Part shown: in pieces, positions 53,756 through 62,232 of the stretch
Layout: each line of letters begins with the position of its first letter
How positions within the stretch are numbered: the stretch's first letter is position 1
Assembly (NCBI GenBank): GCA_946187695.1
Contig: CAMHSB010000001.1
Coordinates: 237,606 to 301,605, forward strand
Length of the DNA: 64,000 nucleotides
Source: an uncultured Bacteroidales bacterium
GTDB taxonomy: Bacteria; Bacteroidota; Bacteroidia; Bacteroidales; Paludibacteraceae
Direction of reading: 5' to 3'
Notes under the pieces: generated by a model
Databases searched by the model: none
What the model saw: the letters and a program-made list of their open reading frames with translations, nothing else
What the model was told of the DNA's origin: nothing
Program-made: the position numbers and the translations under genes

Positions 53756-55015
53756 ATGCAATTAAAACGAGTTGTTATAACAGGATTAGGCGCGCTTACG
53801 CCCGTGGGAAACTCTGCGCCGGAAACATGGCAGGCATTGATTAATGGCGTGAGCGGAATAGCTCCGATCACCGCTTTTGATGCCACGAATTTTAAGACGC
53901 AATTTGCCGGAGAAGTGAAGAATTTTGATCCGACTCCGCTGATTGATCGCAAAGAGGCGCGCAAGATGGATCGCTATTCGCAGTTCTCTGTTTGGGTGGC
54001 TGACGAGGCACTTAAAGACAGCGGTCTCGACCTGGAGAAGGAAGATCGCAGCCGAGTAGGTGTTATCTGGGGCTCCGGTATGGGTGGCTTGCAGAGTACC
54101 GAATCGGAGATCATCGATTTCGCCAAAGGCGACGGTGTGCCGCGTTTCAATCCGTTCATGATCCCGAAGGCTATTCCGTCTATCGCAGCGGGTCAAATCT
54201 CGATCCGTTTCGGTCTCGGTGGCCCGAGTTACTCGGTGAGCACAGCTTGTTCGTCGTCGTCCCACGCAGTAGGTTCGGCTTTCGACCAGCTTCGTCTGGG
54301 CCATGCCGACGTGCTTCTGACAGGAGGCGCAGATGCGGATGTGACCTATACCGGTGTAGGCGGATTTAACTCGTTGCACGCATTGTCCACCAATAACGAG
54401 CATCCCGAGACCGCCAGCCGTCCGTTCTCCAAGAGTCGTGATGGATTCGTGCTGGGCGAAGGAGCGGCTTGCCTGATCATGGAGGAGTACGAGCATGCCA
54501 TAGCCCGCGGCGCGAAGATCTACGCAGAGATCGTGGGTGTCGGTATGACTTCGGATGCTTACCACATGACCGCCCCCGATCCCGAAGGAAAAGGTGCGGA
54601 GCGTGTGATGCGTCAGGCGCTCAAGGATGCGAACCTGGAGCCGGAGAAGATCGATTTTATCAACACGCACGGTACCTCGACGCCGCTTGGTGACGTGACC
54701 GAGGTGAAGGCTATCCAGCGTGTGTTCGGCGAGCATGTATATGATATGAATCTGGACTCGACCAAGTCCATGACCGGTCATCTGATCGGTGCAACGGGTG
54801 CAGTAGAGGCCTTAGCTTGTATTATGGCGTTGAAAGAAGGTATCATCCCGCCGACGATCAATCATGATCCGGAAGACAAGGACGAAGAGATCGATTATCG
54901 GATCAACTTCACTTTCGACAAGGCGCAGAAACGCGATATTCACTATGCGCTGAGCAATACCTTCGGTTTTGGCGGACACAATGCATGTCTGATCTTTAAG
55001 AAATGGGAAGAGTGA
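53756..55015 (+). CDS. fabF: Beta-ketoacyl-ACP synthase II
   Basis: 419 residues. Elongates acyl-ACP with malonyl-ACP. Catalytic Cys near 164 in 'VSTACSSSSHAVG', His near 305 in 'NTHGTSTPLGD', His near 342 in 'TGHLIGATGAVEAL'. TATATTTG 15 bases upstream could act as a -7 box, but no -33 is visible. Confidence 0.98.
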   Translation: MQLKRVVITGLGALTPVGNSAPETWQALINGVSGIAPITAFDATNFKTQFAGEVKNFDPTPLIDRKEARKMDRYSQFSVWVADEALKDSGLDLEKEDRSRVGVIWGSGMGGLQSTESEIIDFAKGDGVPRFNPFMIPKAIPSIAAGQISIRFGLGGPSYSVSTACSSSSHAVGSAFDQLRLGHADVLLTGGADADVTYTGVGGFNSLHALSTNNEHPETASRPFSKSRDGFVLGEGAACLIMEEYEHAIARGAKIYAEIVGVGMTSDAYHMTAPDPEGKGAERVMRQALKDANLEPEKIDFINTHGTSTPLGDVTEVKAIQRVFGEHVYDMNLDSTKSMTGHLIGATGAVEALACIMALKEGIIPPTINHDPEDKDEEIDYRINFTFDKAQKRDIHYALSNTFGFGGHNACLIFKKWEE

Positions 55016-55060
55016 CCCATATATTCACTCGATTAGTCACATAAATTTATTTAAGGTATT

Positions 55061-55255
55061 ATGATCGCAAAAATTGGAGCAAACGCAGGCCTCGTATGGG
55101 GTGCGTTGCAGAATGGTGCCTTGGATTTGAAGGCCCTCAAAAAAGCTACCAAACTGAAGAACGACGAGTTGGCTTTCGCCCTCGGATGGCTCGCACGCGA
55201 GAACAAACTGACTTTCGCTGAGAAAGAAGGTGAGATCATCGTTTCTTTAGCATAA
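55061..55255 (+). CDS. Small winged-helix protein (DUF2582-like)
   Basis: 64 residues. The pattern '[46 protein letters not shown]' is the winged-helix fold of the DUF2582 family. Possibly DNA- or protein-binding; function unknown. Lies 2 bases before asd. Confidence 0.85.
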   Translation: MIAKIGANAGLVWGALQNGALDLKALKKATKLKNDELAFALGWLARENKLTFAEKEGEIIVSLA

Positions 55256-55257
55256 GT

Positions 55258-56262
55258 ATGGTAATTGCTATCGTAGGCGCCTCTGGCGCCGTCGGACAGG
55301 AGTTGCTGGCTGTTCTCGAACAGCGGCAATTCCCGCTCTCCGAACTACGATTATTCGGATCGGAGCGAAGTGCCGGCACAACATACCTGTTTCGTGGCAA
55401 AAAGTACGAAGTACAATTGTTACAACATAACGACGCTTTCAAGGGCGTCAATATTGCTTTTGTCTCCGCGGGTGCGAGCGTGTCACGTGCGTACGCGGAG
55501 GATATCACCCGTTTCGGAGCCATCATGATTGACAACTCATCCGCCTTCCGCATGGATGAGGACGTGCCGTTGGTGGTACCCGAAGTCAATGCTGCGGATG
55601 CACTCAATCGTCCGCGAAATATCATCGCCAACCCGAACTGTACGACGATCCAGATGGTGGTCGCCCTGCAGGCTATCGAAAACCTGAGTCATATCCGTCG
55701 GGTCCATGTAGCTACTTATCAGGCGGCTTCGGGCGCCGGGGCACAGGCGATGAAAGAGCTCGAGACCCAATACCGTCAGGTGCTGAACGGCGAAGAAGTG
55801 ACGGTCAATAAGTTCGCGTATCAGTTGGCGTATAATCTCATCCCGCATATCGATGTCTTCACTGACAACGGTTACACCAAAGAGGAGATGAAGATGTTCA
55901 ACGAGACGCGTAAGATCATGCACTCGGATGTCAAGGTCAGTGCGACCTGTGTGAGGGTGCCATCGCTCCGGGCACATAGCGAGAGCGTGTGGGTGGAGAC
56001 CGAACGACCAATCAGCGTCGAGGAAGCCAAAGCGGCTTTTGCGAAGGCGAAGGGCTGCGTGCTGATGGACGATCCGGAGAATAAGATTTACCCCATGCCG
56101 CTGTTCTTGAGCGGAAAAGATGAGGTCTTTATCGGTCGTATCCGTAAGGACCTGACCGACGAGAACGGACTCAGTTTCTGGTGTGTGAGTGACCAGATTC
56201 GTAAGGGCGCCGCACTCAATGCCGTACAAATAGCCGAATGGCTGATTGCCAATGACAAATGA
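55258..56262 (+). CDS. asd: Aspartate-semialdehyde dehydrogenase
   Basis: 334 residues. Makes aspartate semialdehyde for lysine/DAP, threonine and methionine. NADP site '[19 protein letters not shown]'. Catalytic Cys128 in '[13 protein letters not shown]'. '[12 protein letters not shown]' is the conserved substrate block. The last codons are part of a heptamer repeat shared with the next gene's start. Confidence 0.97.
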   Translation: MVIAIVGASGAVGQELLAVLEQRQFPLSELRLFGSERSAGTTYLFRGKKYEVQLLQHNDAFKGVNIAFVSAGASVSRAYAEDITRFGAIMIDNSSAFRMDEDVPLVVPEVNAADALNRPRNIIANPNCTTIQMVVALQAIENLSHIRRVHVATYQAASGAGAQAMKELETQYRQVLNGEEVTVNKFAYQLAYNLIPHIDVFTDNGYTKEEMKMFNETRKIMHSDVKVSATCVRVPSLRAHSESVWVETERPISVEEAKAAFAKAKGCVLMDDPENKIYPMPLFLSGKDEVFIGRIRKDLTDENGLSFWCVSDQIRKGAALNAVQIAEWLIANDK

Positions 56263-56274
56263 CCAATCACAAAT
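56247..56274. repeat. Heptamer repeat (TGCCAAT/GACAAAT/GACCAAT/CACAAAT) at asd-U32 junction
   Basis: Four gapless 7-mers, containing GACAAAT-GACCAAT in the same order as at 15905. It supplies the end of asd and the start of the U32 gene. Confidence 0.8.
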
Positions 56275-57514
56275 AGAGATCATGGCTCCGGTGGGGTGCT
56301 GGGAGAGTTTGGCTGCGGCTATTCAGGCCGGGGCAACCAGCGTCTATTTCGGTATCGAGCACCTGAATATGCGTGCCCGCAGTTCGGTCAATTTCACGAC
56401 GGACGATATGTCCACCATTGTGGCAACATGCCGCGAAGCGGGTGTGAAGACCTATCTGACTGTTAACACGGTCATGTATCCTGAAGACCTGCCGCTGATG
56501 CGTGAGATCGTGGAAAAGGCCCACGCCGTTGGTGTCGATGCGGTCATCGCGAGCGATATTGCGGTCATGCAGTACGCTAATTCGATCGGTCAGGAGGTGC
56601 ATCTCTCTACCCAACTCAATATCGCCAACACCGAGTCGCTCAAGTTCTACGCGCAGTTTGCGGATGTCGTGGTCTTGGCGCGCGAACTGAACATGGAGCA
56701 GGTGGCGTCTGTCTATCGCGATATCCAAGCGCAACATATATGCGGCCGCGGCGGACAACCGATTCGTATCGAGATGTTCTGTCATGGTGCGCTCTGCATG
56801 GCGGTGAGCGGCAAATGCTATCTGAGCCTCAATAACTACGGCCTTTCCGCCAACCGCGGTGCCTGCGTGCAGGTCTGCCGTCGGGGTTATACGGTGAAGG
56901 ACAAGTCTTCGGATATGGAGCTCGATATCGACAACCAATACATCATGTCGCCCAAGGATCTGAAGACCATTCATTTCCTCAATAAGATGCTCGACGCTGG
57001 CGTTCGCGTGCTCAAGATCGAAGGCCGTGCCCGCGGAGCGGAGTACGTATCTACCGTAGTGAAGTGCTATAAAGAAGCCGTGGAGGCTTGGCAGAAAGGT
57101 GAGTACGCCCACGACGAGATCATCCTGCCCAAGATCGCCGATTGGAACGAACGATTGAGCCGCGTCTTCAACCGCGGTTTCTGGGACGGCTATTACCAAG
57201 GACAGAAATTGGGCGAATGGACACATTCGTACGGCAACAAAGCAACCCGCAAGAAGATCTATGCCGCCAAGTGCACCAATTTTTTCAAGAACCTGAGTGT
57301 GGCGGAGTTCCTTGTCGAGGCGGTGGACACTATCGAAGAGGGACAGGAGCTGCTGATCACCGGCGAGACCACCGGTGTGTATGAATGTAAGGCTGTGGGG
57401 CTGCGGGATACCGATGGTCACCCTACCAAACAAGTTAAACAAGGACAATTCTTCTCGCTTAAGACGGACACTTTGCTTCGTCGCGGCGATAAACTATATC
57501 TATGGACGGAGTAA
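56252..57514 (+). CDS. U32-family protein (tRNA/rRNA hydroxylation type)
   Basis: 420 residues from ATG 56252; the track uses a TTG two codons earlier. U32 signatures: '[27 protein letters not shown]', and the four-Cys region '[15 protein letters not shown]...[13 protein letters not shown]' that binds an Fe-S cluster in TrhP/RlhA-type enzymes. Likely a prephenate-dependent tRNA-uridine hydroxylation protein (TrhP-like) rather than a peptidase. The usual short N-terminus is replaced by repeat-coded 'MTNDQSQ'. Overlaps asd by 11 bases. Confidence 0.9.
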   Translation: MTNDQSQIEIMAPVGCWESLAAAIQAGATSVYFGIEHLNMRARSSVNFTTDDMSTIVATCREAGVKTYLTVNTVMYPEDLPLMREIVEKAHAVGVDAVIASDIAVMQYANSIGQEVHLSTQLNIANTESLKFYAQFADVVVLARELNMEQVASVYRDIQAQHICGRGGQPIRIEMFCHGALCMAVSGKCYLSLNNYGLSANRGACVQVCRRGYTVKDKSSDMELDIDNQYIMSPKDLKTIHFLNKMLDAGVRVLKIEGRARGAEYVSTVVKCYKEAVEAWQKGEYAHDEIILPKIADWNERLSRVFNRGFWDGYYQGQKLGEWTHSYGNKATRKKIYAAKCTNFFKNLSVAEFLVEAVDTIEEGQELLITGETTGVYECKAVGLRDTDGHPTKQVKQGQFFSLKTDTLLRRGDKLYLWTE

Positions 57515-58155
57515 TGCACATCGTATCGATGATGAGTGCCCCCTGGTGCGGATGGACGATGTTGGTACTGCTTCTTTTCGCAGTGCTGGCGGAGGTGACG
57601 CAGCCCGGGGTGATCACGCAGACACTCTCGTCCCTCACGGCCCGTACGGACCGTACGTACAAGGACTCGCCAACTACGTTCATGGGCCAGCTCTGTATAT
57701 CGCTGTTCCGTATCGGCACGCCGGCTGTGGCACTGTGCCTGTGCTTCTTGCCGGCGCAGCACGCCTCTTTTGTGGCATTCTGGGCCGTGTGCGGAGTCAT
57801 CTTAGCGGTGTTGTTGGTGAAGATGTTGTGCAACGTGTTGTTGGACTACACCTTCTCGTTCACCCGCCGTTTCGGTGACCCTTACGAGCATTACGGCAAT
57901 ATCGCGACACTCAGTACGGCCGTGCTCTATCCTGCACTCTTAGTGCTGTTGCGAATTCCGGACCAACAGATTGCACAATGGACGGTAGGCATCATCGCCT
58001 TGTTGTTCCTCTGCCTCTGGCTCTACCGTGCCGCCCGTACTTTTGTGGTCTCCCTGTCCGCTATCCTGTACCTCTTGCTGTACATCCTGACGTTGGAGGT
58101 CCTGCCGATGGTGGCTTGCATTTATTGTTCTGCAAAATTGATAATGATCCTATGA
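57514..58155 (+). CDS. DUF4271 membrane protein
   Basis: 213 residues from ATG 57514, which overlaps the U32 stop as TAATG like other genes here; the ATG at 57502 is an alternative. About five or six helices, with the conserved middle 'FSFTRRFGDPYEHYGNIATLSTAVLYP'. Family of unknown function, usually next to hemD in Bacteroidetes, as here (ATGA overlap). Confidence 0.87.
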   Translation: MHIVSMMSAPWCGWTMLVLLLFAVLAEVTQPGVITQTLSSLTARTDRTYKDSPTTFMGQLCISLFRIGTPAVALCLCFLPAQHASFVAFWAVCGVILAVLLVKMLCNVLLDYTFSFTRRFGDPYEHYGNIATLSTAVLYPALLVLLRIPDQQIAQWTVGIIALLFLCLWLYRAARTFVVSLSAILYLLLYILTLEVLPMVACIYCSAKLIMIL

Positions 58156-58898
58156 TACAACGAATTCTTTTTTCTCAACCCCGCCCGACGACCGAGCATA
58201 ATCCCTACTCCCGATTGGAGGATCAGTTCGGTGTGAAGTGCGATTTCTACCAGTTCATTCATATCGAAGGACTGGAGGCGCGGGAGTTTCGGCAGCAACA
58301 CATTAACCCGCTCGATTACACGGCGGTGATCCTCAACTCCCGTCTGGGCGCTGAGCATTATTTCCGTCTTTGCGAGGAGATGCGTCTGAATGTGCCCGAC
58401 TCCATGCATTACTACTGTAACTCCGAACAGGTGGGGCTTTATTTGCAGAAATTCATTAACTACCGCAAACGGAAGGTCTTCTTCCCCGAGAGCGGCAATA
58501 AGTTTGAATCGCTCTTGCCGGCAATGCACCGTCGCCCGAATGAGAAATACCTCATGGTCCTCTCCGATATCCATACCGACGAGCAGATCAATATGTTTGC
58601 AGAGAACGGTGTGGAGGTGACGCCGGCGATCATGTACCGCACGGTGACCACTCCCTGGCCGGCAGACAAACCGTTTGACTACGACCTCATTGCCCTCTTT
58701 ACGCCGGCAGGTGTGACCTCGTTACGGGAGAATTTCCCCGATTGGAAACAAGGCAAGACGCTCATCGCTGCTTTCGGCGAGGGTACGATCCGTGCGCTCG
58801 AAGAGGCAGGTTACCGCGTGGATATAGAGGCCGGGCAAGGAAAAGAGTTTGCGTCGCTACCTATGGCGATCGCGGACTATCTGGATAAGAATGCCTAA
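58152..58898 (+). CDS. hemD: Uroporphyrinogen-III synthase family protein
   Basis: 248 residues from ATG 58152, which overlaps the DUF4271 stop. The track's longer ORF is out-of-frame extension. Two-domain HemD fold pattern: 'YTAVILNSRLGAEHYF' in the first domain, 'LIALFTPAGVTSLRENFPDW' and 'TLIAAFGEGTIRALEEAGYRVDIEA' in the second. It should close the hydroxymethylbilane ring in haem synthesis, but no other haem gene is nearby, and Bacteroidetes members sit in this DUF4271-rnpA context. Confidence 0.87.
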   Translation: MIQRILFSQPRPTTEHNPYSRLEDQFGVKCDFYQFIHIEGLEAREFRQQHINPLDYTAVILNSRLGAEHYFRLCEEMRLNVPDSMHYYCNSEQVGLYLQKFINYRKRKVFFPESGNKFESLLPAMHRRPNEKYLMVLSDIHTDEQINMFAENGVEVTPAIMYRTVTTPWPADKPFDYDLIALFTPAGVTSLRENFPDWKQGKTLIAAFGEGTIRALEEAGYRVDIEAGQGKEFASLPMAIADYLDKNA

Positions 58899-59238
58899 TA
58901 CGTTCCCCAAACATAACAAACTCTGCGGACAGGAACGCATTGCGGCCCTGTACAAAGAAGGGAAACGTTTTACGGCGTGGCCGTTGCGGGTGACGTATCT
59001 GCCGATCGAGATGGATACCCAAATCCTCGTTTGGGCACCCAAATCGCTCTTCAAACGGGCGGTCAAACGCAATCACCTGCGTCGGCTGATGCGCGAGGCC
59101 TATCGTTTACACAAGGATATATTGGGCGATCAGCATTACCAGATTGCGTTTAACTATATGGACAAAGAGGAACAATCCTTTGCTGTGATCGAAAAAGCCA
59201 TATGCAAATCTCTAAAGAAGATATCCGAACAGTCGTAA
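58891..59238 (+). CDS. rnpA: RNase P protein component
   Basis: 115 residues from ATG 58891 (overlaps hemD by 8 bases). Canonical RNA-binding block '[19 protein letters not shown]'. Acts with RnpB RNA in tRNA 5' maturation. rpmH, the usual neighbour, is absent. Confidence 0.95.
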   Translation: MPNTFPKHNKLCGQERIAALYKEGKRFTAWPLRVTYLPIEMDTQILVWAPKSLFKRAVKRNHLRRLMREAYRLHKDILGDQHYQIAFNYMDKEEQSFAVIEKAICKSLKKISEQS

Positions 59239-59444
59239 GGAAGGCGTTTCTGTTGCCGGTTTATTTCTACCGCGTCTTCATCTCGCCCCTCACGCCTCCC
59301 TCGTGCCGATACACACCGACGTGCAGCCAGTACATGGTGGAAGCCGTCCTCAAACACGGTATCTTCAAAGGCGGTTGGCTTGGCATCAAACGTATCCTGC
59401 GTTGTCACCCCTGGGGCGGCTCCGGTTACGATCCTGTCCCTTAA
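59202..59444 (+). CDS. yidD: Membrane insertion efficiency factor YidD
   Basis: 80 residues. Diagnostic '[26 protein letters not shown]' and '[13 protein letters not shown]'. Supports YidC-mediated membrane insertion. Overlaps rnpA by 37 bases. Confidence 0.96.
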   Translation: MQISKEDIRTVVRKAFLLPVYFYRVFISPLTPPSCRYTPTCSQYMVEAVLKHGIFKGGWLGIKRILRCHPWGGSGYDPVP

Positions 59445-59470
59445 AAATCAAAAATCATAAATCAAAAATC
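59443..59470. repeat. Heptamer repeat (AAAAATC)x4 between yidD and trmD
   Basis: AAAAATC, AAAAATC, ATAAATC, AAAAATC without gaps fill the whole spacer and end just before the trmD ATG. Confidence 0.85.
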
Positions 59471-59474
59471 ATCA

Positions 59475-60155
59475 ATGAGGATTGATATCATTACATGTTG
59501 TCCCGAATTGTTGGAGTCGCCGCTCAATCATTCGATCATCCAGCGCGCAAAGGATAAAGGCCTTTGTGAGATATACGTGCATAACTTGCGCGATTGGACT
59601 CTCGATAAGCACCGCAAAGTTGATGATTATGCCTTCGGCTTCGGTGCGGGCATGGTCCTGCAGATCGAACCTATCGACCGTCTGATCACGCATCTCAAGT
59701 CCGAACGGGAATACGACGAGATTATCTTCACGGCTCCCGATGGAGAACGCTTTGACCAGAAAGCGGCGAATAATCTTTCGCTCAAGCAAAATATCATCAT
59801 CCTCTGCGGACACTACAAAGGAGTCGATCAACGCGTGCGCGATCATCTTATTACGCGCGAGTATAGTATCGGTGATTTCGTGCTTACCGGTGGTGAGATG
59901 CCGGCGGCAATGATGACCGACGCAATCGTGCGTCTACTGCCCGGTGCACTCGGCGATGTCGAGTCGGCTCTCAATGATTCATTTCAGGACGGACTGCTCG
60001 AAGCCGGCGTCTATACCCGTCCCGCGGACTACAAAGGATGGAAAGTGCCTGACATTCTTCTTTCCGGTCATCAGGCTAAAATCGAAGAGTGGATGTACGA
60101 GCAATCGCTCGAACATACCCGCGAGAGAAGACCGGATTTATTAGAAGAAAACTAA
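59475..60155 (+). CDS. trmD: tRNA (guanine-N1)-methyltransferase
   Basis: 226 residues. Methylates G37 of tRNAs. SPOUT knot: '[12 protein letters not shown]' and '[15 protein letters not shown]'. '[20 protein letters not shown]' is the N-terminal substrate block. Its spacer from yidD is entirely heptamer repeat. Confidence 0.97.
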   Translation: MRIDIITCCPELLESPLNHSIIQRAKDKGLCEIYVHNLRDWTLDKHRKVDDYAFGFGAGMVLQIEPIDRLITHLKSEREYDEIIFTAPDGERFDQKAANNLSLKQNIIILCGHYKGVDQRVRDHLITREYSIGDFVLTGGEMPAAMMTDAIVRLLPGALGDVESALNDSFQDGLLEAGVYTRPADYKGWKVPDILLSGHQAKIEEWMYEQSLEHTRERRPDLLEEN

Positions 60156-60239
60156 AATATCGAAAAATGCGGTTTGAGGGGTAATTTTGACAATCAGACT
60201 TAGCAAAAATATGTTTTATAACATTTTTTTTGAAAAATA

Positions 60240-60271
60240 TTTGGTCATATTGTCAAAAAGCAGTACTTTTG
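60240..60271 (+). promoter_or_regulatory. Promoter of a short transcript upstream of psuK
   Basis: TTTG, GTCATATTGTCAAAAAGCAG (20), TACTTTTG. The predicted start is near 60278. Confidence 0.8.
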
Positions 60272-60277
60272 CACCGT

Positions 60278-60346
60278 GTTTTTCATGGTATTAGATTTAA
60301 GGTTAAGTAAAAAGATTGGGTTGTCGGGAGACAACCTTCTTTGTTT
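60278..60346 (+). ncRNA. Candidate ~65-nt RNA or leader between promoter and terminator
   Basis: A consensus promoter ends at 60271 and a terminator-like hairpin lies at 60319-60336, so the predicted transcript is only about 60-70 bases. It contains a 22-codon ORF (60285-60353). A separate promoter for psuK lies downstream. It could be a small RNA, an attenuator leader or a tiny protein gene. I do not recognise a known family. Confidence 0.45.
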
Positions 60347-60353
60347 TATGTAG
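60285..60353 (+). CDS. Possible 22-residue peptide spanning the hairpin
   Basis: ATG GTA TTA GAT ... TAG in one frame, giving a peptide with 'LDLRLSKKIGLSGDNL'. It begins about 7 bases after the predicted start of transcription, so initiation would be nearly leaderless. Too short to judge coding potential. Confidence 0.25.
   Translation: MVLDLRLSKKIGLSGDNLLCFM
60319..60346 (+). terminator. Terminator-like hairpin before psuK
   Basis: GGTTGTC-GGGA-GACAACC, a perfect 7-bp stem with a tetraloop, then TTCTTTGTTTT. Confidence 0.7.
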
Positions 60354-60369
60354 GTTTCCTTCTTTTTTA

Positions 60370-60401
60370 TTTGCGTATTTCAATTATTTTTTGTAATTTT
60401 G
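60370..60401 (+). promoter_or_regulatory. psuK promoter
   Basis: TTTG, CGTATTTCAATTATTTTTTG (20), TAATTTTG. Leader of about 15 bases to ATG 60422. Confidence 0.85.
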
Positions 60402-60421
60402 CAGCGCAAAACGAAATAATC

Positions 60422-61318
60422 ATGGAGACACTTATTTCTGTTATCGGTGGAGCAAACGTCGATCTGTCTGCGACGCTGAACGATGCGTTCATCGCAGCGG
60501 ACTCCAATCCCGGTCATATCGAGGTAGGTTACGGAGGCGTGGCACGTAATATCGCGCATAACTTGTCGTTGCTCGGTGCGCGTACGCAGTTATTGACCAT
60601 CTTCGGTGGAGATCTGTTTGGCGGTTTGTTGCATGACTACTGCAAGCAGCAGGGTATTGACCTGCACCTGTCCGATCACGTGAACGCCCAACGTTCCGGC
60701 ATCTACTTGTGCCTCAATAACCACGGCGGCGAGATGATTGCGGCGGTGGCAGACACCGAAGTGATCCGCAGCATCACGCCCGAATGGCTCGCCAAACGTA
60801 GCGGGGAGATTAACCTCTCTGACTACATCGTGGCGGACACCAATATCCCCGAAGACTCGATTCGCTGGCTGATGGAGAATGTGACCGCGCCGCTCTTTAT
60901 CGACGGCGTCAGTACGACCAAGGCCCATCGGGTGGTGAACGCACTCAGCAAAGCCAAACTGCCGTACCTCCATTCGCTCAAACTCAATCTCAAAGAGGCT
61001 CTGGCGGTTACTGAAACGGCTACCTATGCCGAAGCGGCGCAGAAACTGTTGGATCTCGGTGTGGCGCACGTCTATATCACACTCGGCAGCGAAGGCGTTT
61101 ATTGCCGTAATGCCGCCGAAGAATGGCTCTTCCCCGCGCTGCCCGGAGAGGTGGTGAACACCACCGGAGCCGGCGATGCGTTCCTCGCGGGCGTCGTCTA
61201 TGCACATTCCAAAGGCATCGACTTCCCGCAGACAGCCCAATACGGTCTCATGGCTGCACGCGCAACCCTGATGAGCCCCAAAGCCGTGAACCCTGATATC
61301 GCTAATATATTACTGTAA
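60422..61318 (+). CDS. psuK: Pseudouridine kinase (PfkB family)
   Basis: 298 residues from ATG 60422; the track's extra 27 codons precede the promoter. PfkB signatures: 'VIGGANVDLSATL' and 'GGVARNIAHNLSLLGA' near the N-terminus, and 'VNTTGAGDAFLAGV' with the catalytic Asp near the C-terminus. PfkB kinases next to psuG phosphorylate pseudouridine; the assignment rests on this adjacency. TAATG overlap with psuG. Confidence 0.92.
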   Translation: METLISVIGGANVDLSATLNDAFIAADSNPGHIEVGYGGVARNIAHNLSLLGARTQLLTIFGGDLFGGLLHDYCKQQGIDLHLSDHVNAQRSGIYLCLNNHGGEMIAAVADTEVIRSITPEWLAKRSGEINLSDYIVADTNIPEDSIRWLMENVTAPLFIDGVSTTKAHRVVNALSKAKLPYLHSLKLNLKEALAVTETATYAEAAQKLLDLGVAHVYITLGSEGVYCRNAAEEWLFPALPGEVVNTTGAGDAFLAGVVYAHSKGIDFPQTAQYGLMAARATLMSPKAVNPDIANILL

Positions 61319-62232
61319 TGAATAAATATCTTTCTATTTCCAAAGAAGTGCAAGAAGCGCTCAATGCCGGCAAGCCGGTAGTAGCGCTTGAGTCAACCAT
61401 TATCTCGCACGGTATGCCGTATCCGCAGAACGTGGAAACAGCCCTCAACGTGGAGCAGACCATCCGCGAGAACGGCGCCGTGCCGGCAACGATCGCCATC
61501 ATCGGCGGTCAACTCAAAGCCGGTTGTACCCCCGAAGAGATCGAGTATCTCGGCAAGAAAGGTCAAGCGGTCATCAAGGCTTCGCGCCGTGACTTGCCTG
61601 TCCTCATTGCCCGCAAAGAGGATGGCGCTACGACCGTCACCACCACCATGATCATCGCGGCGATGGCAGGCATTAAGATCTTCGCAACCGGTGGTATCGG
61701 TGGTGTGCACCGCGGAGCGCAGCAGACTTTCGATATCTCTGCCGACCTTGAGGAGCTTGCCCAGACTCCCGTCATGGTTGTTTGTGCAGGTGCCAAGTCC
61801 ATTCTGGACCTCGGCCTCACGCTCGAGTATCTGGAGACCAAAGGTGTGCCCGTGATCGGTTACGGCACAGACGAACTGCCTGCTTTCTATACGCGTCACA
61901 GCGGTTTCGGTGTGGACTACCGCATTGACTCGCCCGAAGAACTGGCTGCGGCTTTCAAGGCCAAACTGGACTGCGGCCTGAAAGGTGGTATGCTTGTTAC
62001 CAATCCCATCCCCGAGGAGTACTCGATGCCCAAAGAGAAAATCGATACGGCGATCGCACAAGCCCTCAAAGAGATGGACGAAGCCGGCGTGCACGGCAAA
62101 CAATGTACGCCTTTCTTGCTCGCCAAGGTCAAAGACCTCACCGGCGGCGAGAGCCTGGCTTCCAATATTCAATTAGTTCTCAACAACGCCCGCCTTGCGG
62201 CGAAAACAGCAAAAGCCCTATGCGAAAAGTAA
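61318..62232 (+). CDS. psuG: Pseudouridine-5'-phosphate glycosidase
   Basis: 304 residues. Splits pseudouridine-5'-P into uracil and ribose-5-P. Family blocks: 'VALESTIISHGMPYPQN', 'TTVTTTMIIAAMAGIKIFATGGIGGVHRG', 'VVCAGAKSILDLGLTLEYLETKGVPVIGY' and 'NPIPEEY'. With psuK this is a complete intracellular pseudouridine breakdown pathway. Confidence 0.97.
   Translation: MNKYLSISKEVQEALNAGKPVVALESTIISHGMPYPQNVETALNVEQTIRENGAVPATIAIIGGQLKAGCTPEEIEYLGKKGQAVIKASRRDLPVLIARKEDGATTVTTTMIIAAMAGIKIFATGGIGGVHRGAQQTFDISADLEELAQTPVMVVCAGAKSILDLGLTLEYLETKGVPVIGYGTDELPAFYTRHSGFGVDYRIDSPEELAAAFKAKLDCGLKGGMLVTNPIPEEYSMPKEKIDTAIAQALKEMDEAGVHGKQCTPFLLAKVKDLTGGESLASNIQLVLNNARLAAKTAKALCEK

Noticed and set aside
60156-60239. 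Additional TAATTTTG box near 60181 as a promoter
   Set aside because: No TTTG at the required 19-20 base spacing upstream.
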